A stretch of 64,000 nucleotides of DNA from an uncultured Eubacteriales bacterium (lineage in GTDB: Bacteria; Bacillota; Clostridia; Oscillospirales; Acutalibacteraceae): NCBI GenBank assembly GCA_934647945.1, contig CAKUFK010000002.1:124001-188000 (forward strand). The letters run 5' to 3'. Below the pieces are notes generated by a model, which was given only the letters and a program-made list of their open reading frames with translations, made no database searches and was not told where the DNA came from. The translations under genes were made by a program, and so were the position numbers. Below are positions 1-8,230 of this stretch, piece after piece (within the stretch, counting starts at the first letter, position 1; every line of letters starts with the position of its first letter).

Positions 1-136
1 TTCTCTTACAGAAGATATACAGGGAGCCTCTTCTGTGGGGATGCCAGCAATATGGATCAGCCAAACCGGTGAGAAGCCGGGAAACGTCGTCTGCCAAGCC
101 CCCTCCGTCCGGGAGGCGGCTGCCTATATCCTGTAA
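1..136 (+). CDS. HAD-family hydrolase, C-terminal fragment (5' end outside window)
   Basis: An open frame enters from the left edge (codons from base 2) and stops at TAA 134-136, giving 44 residues. The stretch VGMPAIWISQTGEKP resembles the last Rossmann strand of HAD-superfamily phosphatases, where the motif GA..VGMPTIWI precedes the C-terminus. Only 17 bases separate it from the next gene, so it probably belongs to the same operon as the heptose and NRPS genes. The catalytic DxD motif lies outside the window, so its substrate cannot be judged. The family call rests on a short tail. Confidence 0.55.
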   Translation, partial: SLTEDIQGASSVGMPAIWISQTGEKPGNVVCQAPSVREAAAYIL

Positions 137-153
137 CGGAGAAGGGGGACACT

Positions 154-1092
154 ATGCAATCTGTTCATAAAGACGAGAACAGCCCTAGAATTGTGGTGGT
201 GGGGGATTCCATTCTCGATGTGTACTGTTTGGGAAAAAACGATGGTGGGGAACCCCCGCGTTTTTCATGGAAAAGCCAGGTGAGTGTTCCCGGCGGCGCG
301 GGAAATGTCGTTTCCAATATTCGGGCCCTAGGCGGATATCCCCTGCTTTTCTCCAAGGTTGGAACGGACGCTGCATCCATTCAGTATATCCGGAGGTTGA
401 CGCGGAGGGGGATATCGACGCGTTATATTCGGACATGTGCGGACAGCGGGATCAGTGTAAAGACACGGTATTGTGAGGGAGAGCGGATATTTCGGGCTGA
501 CCGGGATTTCATGAACGTTCAAACAGAGAGGGAAGCTTACCGCTTGATGCAGGATATCCAAGCCCTTATCCCTCCATATCAAGCCGTCGTTTTTTCCGAT
601 TATGCCAAAGGGTTTTGCAGTGGAACGCTTTATCGTCTGTTGAGCGGCTATTGTTATCGGAAAGCGATCCATTTATTTGTTGACAGCAAGTCTTTGTTCC
701 CGCCCGCTTTTGCCTATGTGTACAAGCCAAACTGGTGGGAATTCGAGCAGAGACTCGGGCACCGTATCCGTAATAGGGACGAGTTACCAACGCAGGCGCG
801 GGCCTTCCAAAAGAAATACCGGATACAGCACCTGATCGTGACCATGGATAAACAGGGGGTTCTTTGGATGGATCCGGAGGGGGAGCCGCACTGGTACCCG
901 CCGCTTACCGCTAAGGTTGTCAATTCCTGTGGAGCGGGCGATAGTTTTCTGGCGGCACTTGCGGTGGCCGACGGCAAAGGGATCGCGATGCAGGACGCGA
1001 TTCCGCTTGCCAACAAAGCGGCTGGGTCCGCCTGTCGGCATCCCGGTACTTATACGGTTAAAGCTTGCGAAATTTTTGATGAAAGGGACTGA
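154..1092 (+). CDS. hldA: PfkB-family kinase, HldA/HldE-N-terminal type (heptose 7-phosphate kinase)
   Basis: This 312-residue ribokinase-fold protein resembles the kinase half of HldE/RfaE, which phosphorylates D-glycero-D-manno-heptose 7-phosphate at C1. The N-terminal strand IVVVGDSILDVY (about residues 13-24), the PGGAGNVVSNIRALGG sugar-binding segment (about 46-61) and the C-terminal anion-hole motif NSCGAGDSFLAAL (about 259-271) are all present. It lacks the nucleotidyltransferase half of bifunctional HldE (about 470 aa), so it is the HldA-type single-domain form. The start ATG has a GGAGAAGGGGG ribosome site. GmhA and GmhB in the same operon support the heptose assignment; another sugar substrate cannot be excluded. 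Confidence 0.75.
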   Translation: MQSVHKDENSPRIVVVGDSILDVYCLGKNDGGEPPRFSWKSQVSVPGGAGNVVSNIRALGGYPLLFSKVGTDAASIQYIRRLTRRGISTRYIRTCADSGISVKTRYCEGERIFRADRDFMNVQTEREAYRLMQDIQALIPPYQAVVFSDYAKGFCSGTLYRLLSGYCYRKAIHLFVDSKSLFPPAFAYVYKPNWWEFEQRLGHRIRNRDELPTQARAFQKKYRIQHLIVTMDKQGVLWMDPEGEPHWYPPLTAKVVNSCGAGDSFLAALAVADGKGIAMQDAIPLANKAAGSACRHPGTYTVKACEIFDERD

Positions 1093-1097
1093 CGCAA

Positions 1098-1364
1098 ATG
1101 GAAAATGAGATTCTGAGAATCGTTGCGGATATCCTGGAAAGAAGCCCGGAAGAGCTCCATTTGGATCAGACGTTTGAGGAATTGGAGATCGATTCCATTC
1201 TTTTTATCCGGATGGTGGTTCAGTGCGAAACGACGCTATCCATACAATTTGAGGACGAAATGCTGCTGATGAGCCGTTTTCCCGTTCTAGGCGACTTTGT
1301 CCATTATGTTGAACAGAGAGGGGAAGGACAGGGGGAGATGCCGGATGAAAGCCAAACGGAGTGA
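1098..1364 (+). CDS. Stand-alone acyl/peptidyl carrier protein
   Basis: This 88-residue acidic protein has the carrier-protein fold signature. The motif EIDSILFIRMV places the phosphopantetheine serine at residue 33, and helix I (ILRIVADILE) matches ACPs. It starts 5 bases after the kinase and ends 6 bases before the NRPS start, so the three are translationally linked. A free carrier in front of a condensation domain suggests it holds the acyl or aminoacyl donor for the NRPS, or the substrate of the downstream FabK-like reductase. It does not look like the housekeeping fatty-acid ACP, which carries a DSLD-type motif. Confidence 0.8.
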   Translation: MENEILRIVADILERSPEELHLDQTFEELEIDSILFIRMVVQCETTLSIQFEDEMLLMSRFPVLGDFVHYVEQRGEGQGEMPDESQTE

Positions 1365-1370
1365 TGACCG

Positions 1371-4300
1371 ATGACGCTGTGGGAATTATCGCACGCACAA
1401 AAGCGTATATGGTACGCTCAACAGAAATATCCCGGCTCTCCCCTTTTTTCCATCGGCGGCATGGCGATCGCGGCAAGCGAGCTGGAGACATCCACACTGG
1501 AGAATGCGATTGTCCGGCTGGTCCGGACACAGCAGGCGCTTAGATTGCGTTTTCGAGAGGAAAACGGGGCGGTTTTCCAGTACGTAGACGATACGGCTTC
1601 TCCTTTGGTTTCTGTTCAGTATTTTTCAGCGTCCGCCGATGGGGAGGATGCTTTGCGCGCCTGGTGCCTGGAACAGGCTGCGCGCCCGATGGAGATTTTG
1701 GAAACACCGCTTTATTCTTTTGCGATATTGTGTTTGGGCGGCCGGTGCCGCGGATATTTTGTAAAGCTGCACCATCTGATTGCAGACGGCTGGTCTATGA
1801 AATTGCTGACGGAATATATCGCCGCCGCTTATCGCCGCTTATCGAACGAGCCGGATGGAACATCGCCGGATTATACGGCGTATTTGCTGACGGAGAAGGA
1901 ACGGGAATCCGGAGACGCCTGGAAGAGAGACCGGGCTTTTTGGACCGGACTGTTTGCCGAAGGGCCGCCTGCCGTCGTTTCCCGTCCGCATGGCACCAAA
2001 GCAACGCGGCGCACCTTTTTTCTGCCCAAGGCGTTGGACGAAAAAATGCGGGTTTTTCTTGGGAAAACCTCGCTGTCTCTGAATTCCCTTTTTGTCGGAT
2101 TGTATATGCTGTATCGATACAAGATCTATGGCGAATATCGTCCGGTCGTGGGAATCCCTTTGCTGGGCCGGTCCGGCCGCCGGGAACGGGAGACCTTTGG
2201 CAATTATACCAATACGATGCCATTTATCCAGAGAATTTCCTCTGAAGATTCTCTGGAAGAGAGCCTCTTATCCGTATCCGACGGGCTGCGGCAATGCCTG
2301 GCGCACCAACAGTATCCCTACGACTGTCTGAAAAAGGAAATTGCCCCGGATGGGGCGGGGATCGGGCTATATGACGTTTGCGTCAACTGCTACAATACGA
2401 ATCTTCAGGGACAGATCGGCGGAATCCCCTATCGGGCGGAGGAGATTTTTAACGGCGAGCAGGAATACGCGCTGCAGATCATCCTCCGCGAGTGGGGGGA
2501 AGAGACTCTGCAACTCGATTTCGATTATCGGCTGGATGCGTATACCGATCAGCAGATCGAGACCCTTTTCCAGCGCCTTATCCGGTTGCTTTCCCTGACT
2601 GTGGACAAGCCGGACAGCCCCTTGCGTACGATATCGCTCTTAAGCCGGTCGGAACGCAAAACGTTTCTGGAGGATTTCAACGCTACCGCCGCACCTTACC
2701 CCAAGGGGAAAACAGCCGTTGCGCTGTTTGAAGACCTCGCGTTCGCCCATCCGGAAAGGAGGGCCGTATCTGTCGGATCGCAGAACACGAGTTATGCCGC
2801 GCTATCCCGTCTGGTATACCGCTATGCCGGATATATGCAGCAAAATGGGGTGAAAAGCGGCGATGTGGTCGCACTGCTTCCGGCATATACAACGGAAAGC
2901 GTCGCCGCTATCCTTGCCATACTGCTGTGCGGCGGGGTATACATGCCGCTGGACGCCGCCCATCCGGCGGAACGGTTGGAACACCTTCTCATTCAAGCGA
3001 AGGCGAAGCATCTGATTATGATGGAGGATTCCGTCCGGCTGCGGTTTTCCGGGAGCCGTTTCTCCCTGCCCGATAGGGAGAACGATGCGGATATCCCATT
3101 TGCCCGTCCCACGGTGGCCTGCCCTTATGCCTATCTCATATTCACCTCTGGTTCCAGCGGAGAACACAAGGGAGTCCGTATTCGCCACGACAACCTGATG
3201 AATTACCTCTGGTGGGCGAAACAGACTTATTGTCAAAACGGGGAGGAAACCTTTGCATTATATTCCAGCTTTGCGTTTGACTTTACCATGACATCGCTCT
3301 TTCTTCCCTTGATCCACGGCGGCGCCATCCGTTTGTATGGCGGTGGGCGGGAAGAGAATATCTTTCAAAAAATCCTTACGGATCGGCAGACGACCACGCT
3401 GAAAATCACGCCGTCGCATATTCCACTGGTTTTGGATGTCCCCGCCGAGGGCAGCGCGGTACATACGCTGATACTGGGAGGGGAGGCGCTTAAGACTAAA
3501 TCCTGTGAAAACCTGTATCGGCATTTCGGCGGCCGCGCCGTTATTTATAACGAATATGGGCCGACGGAGGCGACGGTCGGTTGTATGATCCACCGCTATG
3601 ACCCGCGGGATCCGGCAGACGCTTCGGTGCCGATCGGGCGGCCGATCAGCAATACTCGGATATACCTGTTGGACCGCGACCGCCAGCCGGTACCGCCGGA
3701 AGCAACGGGGGATATCTACATCGGGGGGGATGGTCTGGCGGAGGGGTATTATATTCCGGCATCGACGAATTCTGACCGTTTTTTGCCCGATCCATTTATG
3801 GAAAACACCCTTATGTACCAATCTGGCGATATGGCTCGATGGGTTTCCGGCGACAGGCTGGTATATCTGGGACGCCGGGATGATCAAGTGAAACTTCGGG
3901 GAAACCGGGTAGAGCTGCGCGAGGTGGAACAGGCCGTTCAGGACAGCGGGCTGGTCAGGGACGCGAAAGCGGTCGTCCGCACGGAAAAGGGGCACGATGA
4001 GCTTATCCTATATCTGATCCCGGATCCTGCCTATAAGGAGGAAACCTTGCGCCGGTGTCTTTCTGAAAGGCTCCCTTCCTATATGTGTCCGGCATATTAT
4101 TGCACATTGTCTCATTTTCCCTTGACGGTGAATGGAAAGGCGGACATTATGAAATTCCCGCCTCCTGAAAGGCCACGTCCGGCCGCCGTTCCGGAATCCC
4201 TCCCGCTGTTCTGGAAGGAATTGGCCGCGGATGTTCAAGCGCTCTGCCCGGACGAACGGCTTGAAACAGACACCAATTTCTATGCGGCCGGTGGAGATTC

Positions 4301-5711
4301 CATTAAAGCGATCCAGTTGTCCTCCCGCTTAAAGGAGCAGGGGCTTGAGCTCAGCGTGCGGGATATCCTGGTCCACCCTGTTCTGTCGGAAATGGCAGGG
4401 TATATTGTCCCCGCCGTACCGCTGCCGGAACAGGGGCTGTGTGAGGGAGAGATCCCTGTCACACCAGTCTGGCAATGGTTTTTTGCCCATCAATTCCCCC
4501 GGCCCGGCCGCTATAATCAATCGCTTCTGCTGCGATTGGACAAGGGCATCACTGTCGGGATGCTGGAGGAAGCGTTCGCTGTTCTGGTGCGCCACCATGA
4601 CCTTCTGCGGCTGAACATACACGGGGAAAAAGCCGATATCAATCATGCGCATTTGGAAAGGGAATGGTACATTTGGAAAACATCTGGGGCGGCAGATGCC
4701 GCGTTTCACCCGTTCCCCGTCGACTTCCGCATTGACGAGGATCTGCTGATCCGCCCCTGTTTTGTGGAAGAAAATGGGGTGTCCTATCTCCGGATTATCG
4801 CCCATCATCTGATTGTGGATGGCGTCTCCTGGCGTATCTTGCTGGATGATCTCGCCATGCTTCTCCGGCAAGCCCGGGACCAAAATCCCCTGCGGCTTCC
4901 AGAAAAAGGCCTTTCCTATCAGCAATACGCTGAGAATCTTTTAAAGAAACAACAGGGTTTTGCGGCATCTTCGGCGCTGTGGGAGGAAATCCGCGTTCTG
5001 AACGGGGCACAGCTGCTTATGGTTCCGGATACTGCCTGTACGTATGGTGAGGCTGGTATACTTCTGACGGATTTTGAGCCCTATATCACCCCGGAGCTGT
5101 TGGCAAAGGGGAGCGGACGATACCAGGGAAATACCGGAGAATTCCTATTGGCAAGCCTTTTTCGTGCAGTCCAAACGGTTTTCAATACGAAAGAAGCGCT
5201 GTTTGAATTGGAAGGCCATGGGCGCGACCGGCCGGGGATAAGCCCCATCGAACGTACAGTGGGCTGGTTTACCGTCCTTTATCCGGTTCATTTACGCTCT
5301 GCCTGCTCGGATCCGGACGGCTGGATGAACGAAATCATGGGTCAATGCAGGACTTACGGCGACCGCCGGTACGAATGGGAAACCATTCACATGCGAGATA
5401 ACGGCACTTTTCTCCGTGCACAGCCGATTCGTTTCAATTATTTGGGGGAATTGCGCCCACAGACGCAGGGCGTCTTTACCCTAGAGCCGTTTTTTCCGAC
5501 GACGGAGACGGCGGGGGAAAACCGGTTTTCCTGTTTGTTCAGTGTGGACAGCTTGTTTCTCGGCCGCCGTCTCCACGCGAAAATTCTATTCAATTCCCAT
5601 GCCTTTTCCTACACCATTATCCAGCGGCTGGCTGACGAATGGAAAAAAGAGCTCTCTGCTCTTCTTCTGCCGCTGCGGAAGCGGGAAAACGAAGCGAAGA
5701 GCGAGGATTAG
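1371..5711 (+). CDS. Non-ribosomal peptide synthetase, single C-A-T-E module, predicted D-Asn
   Basis: This 1446-residue protein has a condensation domain (about 1-430, HHLIADG at 134-140), an adenylation domain (about 440-955, FTSGSSGEHKG from 591 and NEYGPTEAT from 727), a thiolation domain (GGDS, serine about 977) and an epimerisation domain (about 1010-1440, HHLIVDG at 1145-1151, then TVGWFT and FNYLGEL). There is no thioesterase. Reading the A4-A5 region by hand gives a specificity code near D-F-T-K-I-G-E-V plus the A10 lysine, eight of ten positions equal to the Asn code DLTKLGEVGK. The module would therefore condense a donor, perhaps an acyl group from the adjacent ACP, with Asn and epimerise it. 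Size and order match ClbN-like N-acyl-D-Asn starter synthetases, but no prodrug peptidase is visible here. Confidence 0.9.
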   Translation: MTLWELSHAQKRIWYAQQKYPGSPLFSIGGMAIAASELETSTLENAIVRLVRTQQALRLRFREENGAVFQYVDDTASPLVSVQYFSASADGEDALRAWCLEQAARPMEILETPLYSFAILCLGGRCRGYFVKLHHLIADGWSMKLLTEYIAAAYRRLSNEPDGTSPDYTAYLLTEKERESGDAWKRDRAFWTGLFAEGPPAVVSRPHGTKATRRTFFLPKALDEKMRVFLGKTSLSLNSLFVGLYMLYRYKIYGEYRPVVGIPLLGRSGRRERETFGNYTNTMPFIQRISSEDSLEESLLSVSDGLRQCLAHQQYPYDCLKKEIAPDGAGIGLYDVCVNCYNTNLQGQIGGIPYRAEEIFNGEQEYALQIILREWGEETLQLDFDYRLDAYTDQQIETLFQRLIRLLSLTVDKPDSPLRTISLLSRSERKTFLEDFNATAAPYPKGKTAVALFEDLAFAHPERRAVSVGSQNTSYAALSRLVYRYAGYMQQNGVKSGDVVALLPAYTTESVAAILAILLCGGVYMPLDAAHPAERLEHLLIQAKAKHLIMMEDSVRLRFSGSRFSLPDRENDADIPFARPTVACPYAYLIFTSGSSGEHKGVRIRHDNLMNYLWWAKQTYCQNGEETFALYSSFAFDFTMTSLFLPLIHGGAIRLYGGGREENIFQKILTDRQTTTLKITPSHIPLVLDVPAEGSAVHTLILGGEALKTKSCENLYRHFGGRAVIYNEYGPTEATVGCMIHRYDPRDPADASVPIGRPISNTRIYLLDRDRQPVPPEATGDIYIGGDGLAEGYYIPASTNSDRFLPDPFMENTLMYQSGDMARWVSGDRLVYLGRRDDQVKLRGNRVELREVEQAVQDSGLVRDAKAVVRTEKGHDELILYLIPDPAYKEETLRRCLSERLPSYMCPAYYCTLSHFPLTVNGKADIMKFPPPERPRPAAVPESLPLFWKELAADVQALCPDERLETDTNFYAAGGDSIKAIQLSSRLKEQGLELSVRDILVHPVLSEMAGYIVPAVPLPEQGLCEGEIPVTPVWQWFFAHQFPRPGRYNQSLLLRLDKGITVGMLEEAFAVLVRHHDLLRLNIHGEKADINHAHLEREWYIWKTSGAADAAFHPFPVDFRIDEDLLIRPCFVEENGVSYLRIIAHHLIVDGVSWRILLDDLAMLLRQARDQNPLRLPEKGLSYQQYAENLLKKQQGFAASSALWEEIRVLNGAQLLMVPDTACTYGEAGILLTDFEPYITPELLAKGSGRYQGNTGEFLLASLFRAVQTVFNTKEALFELEGHGRDRPGISPIERTVGWFTVLYPVHLRSACSDPDGWMNEIMGQCRTYGDRRYEWETIHMRDNGTFLRAQPIRFNYLGELRPQTQGVFTLEPFFPTTETAGENRFSCLFSVDSLFLGRRLHAKILFNSHAFSYTIIQRLADEWKKELSALLLPLRKRENEAKSED

Positions 5712-5732
5712 TTGATTTGGGAGGGACATGAG

Positions 5733-6677
5733 ATGAGCCGTATATCGGACAGTGAAATTTGCACAATGCTGGGGATCCGATTTCCTCTTTTTCAGGGAGG
5801 CATGGCCTGGATATCCGGTGTGAGTTTAGCCGCCGCCGTATCGGAAGCCGGGGGATTGGGGATATTGACATCGGTAGGTGAAACGGCGGAATCGCTGCGC
5901 GACTCCATCCGGCGGGTACGGGAGAAGACGAGAAACCCTTTTGGCGTGAACATTATGCTACAGTCGCCGCATGTACAGGAGCTGGCGGAAGTCCTGACCG
6001 AAGAAAGGGTGCCGGTTGTGACGACCGGCGCGGGTAACCCTGCCCCCTTCATGGCGGACTGGGCTCGTGCCGGAATCCGGGTAATTCCCGTCGTCGCCTC
6101 GGTTTCGTCGGCTCGGTTGATGGAACGGTATGGCGCCTCCGCTGTTATTGCGGAGGGCACGGAATCCGGCGGGCATATCGGGGAAATCACCACATTGTGT
6201 CTGACTCCGCAGATAGCCGACGTTGTCCGTATTCCTGTCATTGCAGCGGGAGGAATTGGCGATGGCCGGGGAATGGCCGCCATGTTTCTTCTGGGAGCCC
6301 ACGGGGTTCAGGTCGGGACTCGGTTCCTGCTGGCTCGGGAATGCCCTGTGCATGAGGAATATAAAAAGCTTCTCCTCAAAGCTAAGGATACAGGTACAAT
6401 CGTGACTGGCCGTCGATGGAAAAAGACAATTCGGGCGCTGAAAACTCCCTTTACCAGCCGGTTGGCGGAAGAAGAGGAAAAAGCTCGTCACATCTCGCCT
6501 GCGGCGGCTGCCTTCGGAACAGGCGCTTTGAAAAAGGCTGTGCGGGAAGGTGACAGGGAACAGGGCTGTTTTATGGCCGGACAGATAGCCGGGATGCTGG
6601 ATCGGGAACAAACCGCCCGGGATATTGTGGAGGAGATTGCCCTGCAGGCGGAAAAATTGCTGGAGAATAGGCCGTGA
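5733..6677 (+). CDS. FabK-like enoyl-ACP reductase / nitronate monooxygenase family flavoprotein
   Basis: This 314-residue FMN-dependent TIM-barrel protein is of the FabK/2-nitropropane-dioxygenase family. MLGIRFPLFQGGMAWIS opens the barrel, GTESGGHIGE carries the FabK-type histidine, AAGGIGDGRGMAAMFLLGAHGVQVGTRFL binds phosphate and flavin, and GRRWKKTIRALKTPFT matches the FabK substrate loop. A TTG 21 bases upstream is in frame, but ATG 5733 sits behind GGGAGGG and is the better start. Directly after an ACP and NRPS it may be a dedicated trans-acting reductase shaping an acyl chain, as this family does in trans-AT polyketide clusters. It could equally be a second FabK for general lipid synthesis. 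Confidence 0.8.
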   Translation: MSRISDSEICTMLGIRFPLFQGGMAWISGVSLAAAVSEAGGLGILTSVGETAESLRDSIRRVREKTRNPFGVNIMLQSPHVQELAEVLTEERVPVVTTGAGNPAPFMADWARAGIRVIPVVASVSSARLMERYGASAVIAEGTESGGHIGEITTLCLTPQIADVVRIPVIAAGGIGDGRGMAAMFLLGAHGVQVGTRFLLARECPVHEEYKKLLLKAKDTGTIVTGRRWKKTIRALKTPFTSRLAEEEEKARHISPAAAAFGTGALKKAVREGDREQGCFMAGQIAGMLDREQTARDIVEEIALQAEKLLENRP

Positions 6678-6697
6678 TTTTTTGTAAGGAGAATCGT

Positions 6698-7267
6698 ATG
6701 AACGATATGGAATCGAAGCTGCGTCATCGGCTTTTGGATTATGCTGACATTTTTCTGAATCAGCGTCTCATAAGCCAAATAGACGAGCTTTATCGGACGA
6801 TCCGTTGGGTTCTACAGCAGAATAGGAAGTTGCTGCTATGTGGAAACGGAGGCAGCGCCGCAGATTGCCAGCATATAGCAGGAGAATTTGTCGGTCGATT
6901 GAAAAAAGAACGGGAGGCGTGGCCTGCCTTGTCCTTGTGCATGGATCCGTCCGTGCTGACATGCCTGAGCAACGATTATTCGTTTAACCAGGTTTTCAAA
7001 AGACCGATCGAGGCGTTCGGCGAACCCGGGGATTTGCTGATAGCCTTGAGCACAAGCGGTAATTCCGAGAATATACGGAATGCTATAGAAACGGCAAAAA
7101 CTCAAAAAATCTTAACCTGTCTGATCACAAACCGTAACGGAGGAGCTGCCGCCAGCTCCTCCGACAAAACGCTTTATATTCCTACAGAGAATACGCAGGT
7201 CGTTCAGGAAGTGACGATAACGATCTTTCATATTCTTTGTGGAAGGCTCGAAAATGAAAAGGGATAA
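6698..7267 (+). CDS. gmhA: D-sedoheptulose 7-phosphate isomerase
   Basis: GmhA converts sedoheptulose 7-phosphate to D-glycero-D-manno-heptose 7-phosphate, the first step to nucleotide heptoses. The 189-residue SIS-domain protein has the diagnostic CGNGGSAADCQHIAGEFVGR block (about 45-64), STSGNSENI in the phosphate loop and the C-terminal catalytic stretch EVTITIFHILC. ATG 6698 has TAAGGAGA 5 bases upstream; a GTG at 6674 is less likely. Its 3' end overlaps gmhB by 14 bases. Together with the kinase and phosphatase it supplies heptose 1-phosphate. Confidence 0.9.
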   Translation: MNDMESKLRHRLLDYADIFLNQRLISQIDELYRTIRWVLQQNRKLLLCGNGGSAADCQHIAGEFVGRLKKEREAWPALSLCMDPSVLTCLSNDYSFNQVFKRPIEAFGEPGDLLIALSTSGNSENIRNAIETAKTQKILTCLITNRNGGAAASSSDKTLYIPTENTQVVQEVTITIFHILCGRLENEKG

Positions 7268-7763
7268 GTGTGTTTTTTTCGATAGAGACGGCACATTGAT
7301 ACAAGATAAGGGATATGTTTATCAGAAAAAGGATTTGACCTTTTTATATGGGGTGCCCCAGGCTCTGAAAATTTTAAAAAGAAAAGGATTCAAACTGATA
7401 GTCATCACCAACCAATCGGGAGTATCCAGAGGATATTTTACCTTGCGGGATGTTCATGCATTTCATCAGTATATGAATCGTTGCCTGAGAATCGAAGCCG
7501 GTGTGGAGATAGACGACTTTTTTGTTTGCCCCCACTTACCTTCAGGGTGTATCGCCCCCTATAATATTTTATGCGATTGTCGGAAGCCCAAACCGGGATT
7601 GATCTACAAAGCGATGGAAAAATATCCTATTGATATCAGTGCCTCTTATATGGTTGGAGATAAATTAACGGATATATGGCTCGGATATTCATTACCTTTA
7701 AAAGGGGTATATTCTATTACAGATGATCACTCGCTGCTGAGATATGCAAAGTGTATGATATAA
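7254..7763 (+). CDS. gmhB: D-glycero-D-manno-heptose 1,7-bisphosphate 7-phosphatase
   Basis: This HAD-superfamily phosphatase of 169 residues removes the 7-phosphate of heptose bisphosphate. FFDRDGTLI (DxD nucleophile), TNQSGVSRGYF, the zinc loop with the spacing C-x-H...C-x-C followed by RKPKPG, and MVGDKLTDIWLG match GmhB closely. The start ATG 7254 lies inside the 3' end of gmhA; GTG 7239 is in frame but lacks support. It is the last gene of the cluster before a 450-base non-coding stretch. No heptose nucleotidyltransferase is visible, so that gene may lie left of the window. Confidence 0.9.
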   Translation: MKRDKCVFFDRDGTLIQDKGYVYQKKDLTFLYGVPQALKILKRKGFKLIVITNQSGVSRGYFTLRDVHAFHQYMNRCLRIEAGVEIDDFFVCPHLPSGCIAPYNILCDCRKPKPGLIYKAMEKYPIDISASYMVGDKLTDIWLGYSLPLKGVYSITDDHSLLRYAKCMI

Positions 7764-8028
7764 AAGGTTCGGATTCAAAAAATGTGACAATCTGATAGGC
7801 ACATCCTTATTAAGAGCTAAATCTTCTCATTTATAGTATAATTATCAGGGTATACTTTTTCTATTATCGGTAGTTCACTACAGTGGGAATTATGGGTTCT
7901 GAGATTCAAATCAACTTGAGTCTAATCGAGTTCGGAGATTCGCGTATTTTTTGATAAAAGACTTAACTGCAAGAATCAGGTTTGATTCGTTAACAGACAT
8001 TGCAGGCCTGACAGAGTATAGTTGAAAA
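7764..8028. other. AT-rich intergenic stretch between gmhB and the uvrB promoters
   Basis: No convincing open frame, terminator hairpin or RNA gene was found here. Base composition is clearly more AT-rich than the genes on either side, and stop codons occur in all frames. It may be a decayed remnant, given the coding-like scrap just downstream (8117-8230). Confidence 0.5.
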
Positions 8029-8057
8029 TTGAAAGTTCGGTCAAACTATGCTATAAT
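8029..8057 (+). promoter_or_regulatory. Upstream sigma-A promoter of uvrB
   Basis: TTGAAA (8029-8034), a 17-base spacer and TATAAT (8052-8057) preceded by TATGC form an extended -10 promoter. It lies just upstream of the LexA-controlled promoter, so uvrB probably has tandem start sites. Confidence 0.65.
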
Positions 8058-8064
8058 TTATTGG

Positions 8065-8093
8065 TTGACATTCCAGGCTGTCTGGAGTAAAAT
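8065..8093 (+). promoter_or_regulatory. Main sigma-A promoter of uvrB
   Basis: TTGACA (8065-8070), 17 bases, TAAAAT (8088-8093). The predicted start, near 8100, is at the left edge of the LexA box, so repressor binding would block initiation. Confidence 0.75.
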
Positions 8094-8100
8094 GGCCTTT

Positions 8101-8114
8101 AGAACGAATGTTCT
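8101..8114 (+). promoter_or_regulatory. LexA (SOS) operator of uvrB
   Basis: The sequence contains the perfect dyad GAAC-gaat-GTTC (8102-8113), the core of the Gram-positive LexA/DinR box CGAACNNNNGTTCG. It overlaps the predicted +1 of the promoter above. Control of uvrB by LexA is established in Firmicutes, so the site is expected to make excision repair DNA-damage inducible. Confidence 0.8.
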
Positions 8115-8116
8115 AA

Positions 8117-8230
8117 ACTTGTGGTGAGCAAATTCGTGCAATAGCCCCCAAAATAGGGATGGATGAACATACAGAACAGGTGCTGTGTGATTTAGCTGAG
8201 TTTATAATGGAGAAAAATGCCTATGAGTGA
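8117..8230 (+). pseudogene. Possible remnant of a CaiB/BaiF-type CoA-transferase C-terminus
   Basis: After the stop TAA at 8114-8116 an open frame encodes about 37 residues reading GEQIRAIAPKIGMDEHTEQVLCDLAEF. This resembles the C-terminal APK.G.HT.EVL.ELG pattern of family III CoA-transferases. It has no start of its own except an internal ATG (8159) and runs 14 bases into uvrB. No upstream part of such a gene was recognised. It may be a decayed gene end or chance similarity. Confidence 0.3.

Noticed and set aside
5040..5711. Thioesterase or reductase release domain at the NRPS C-terminus
   Set aside because: The C-terminal region has epimerisation-domain motifs (HHLIVDG, GWFT, FNYLGEL) and no GxSxG; release must be by another protein.
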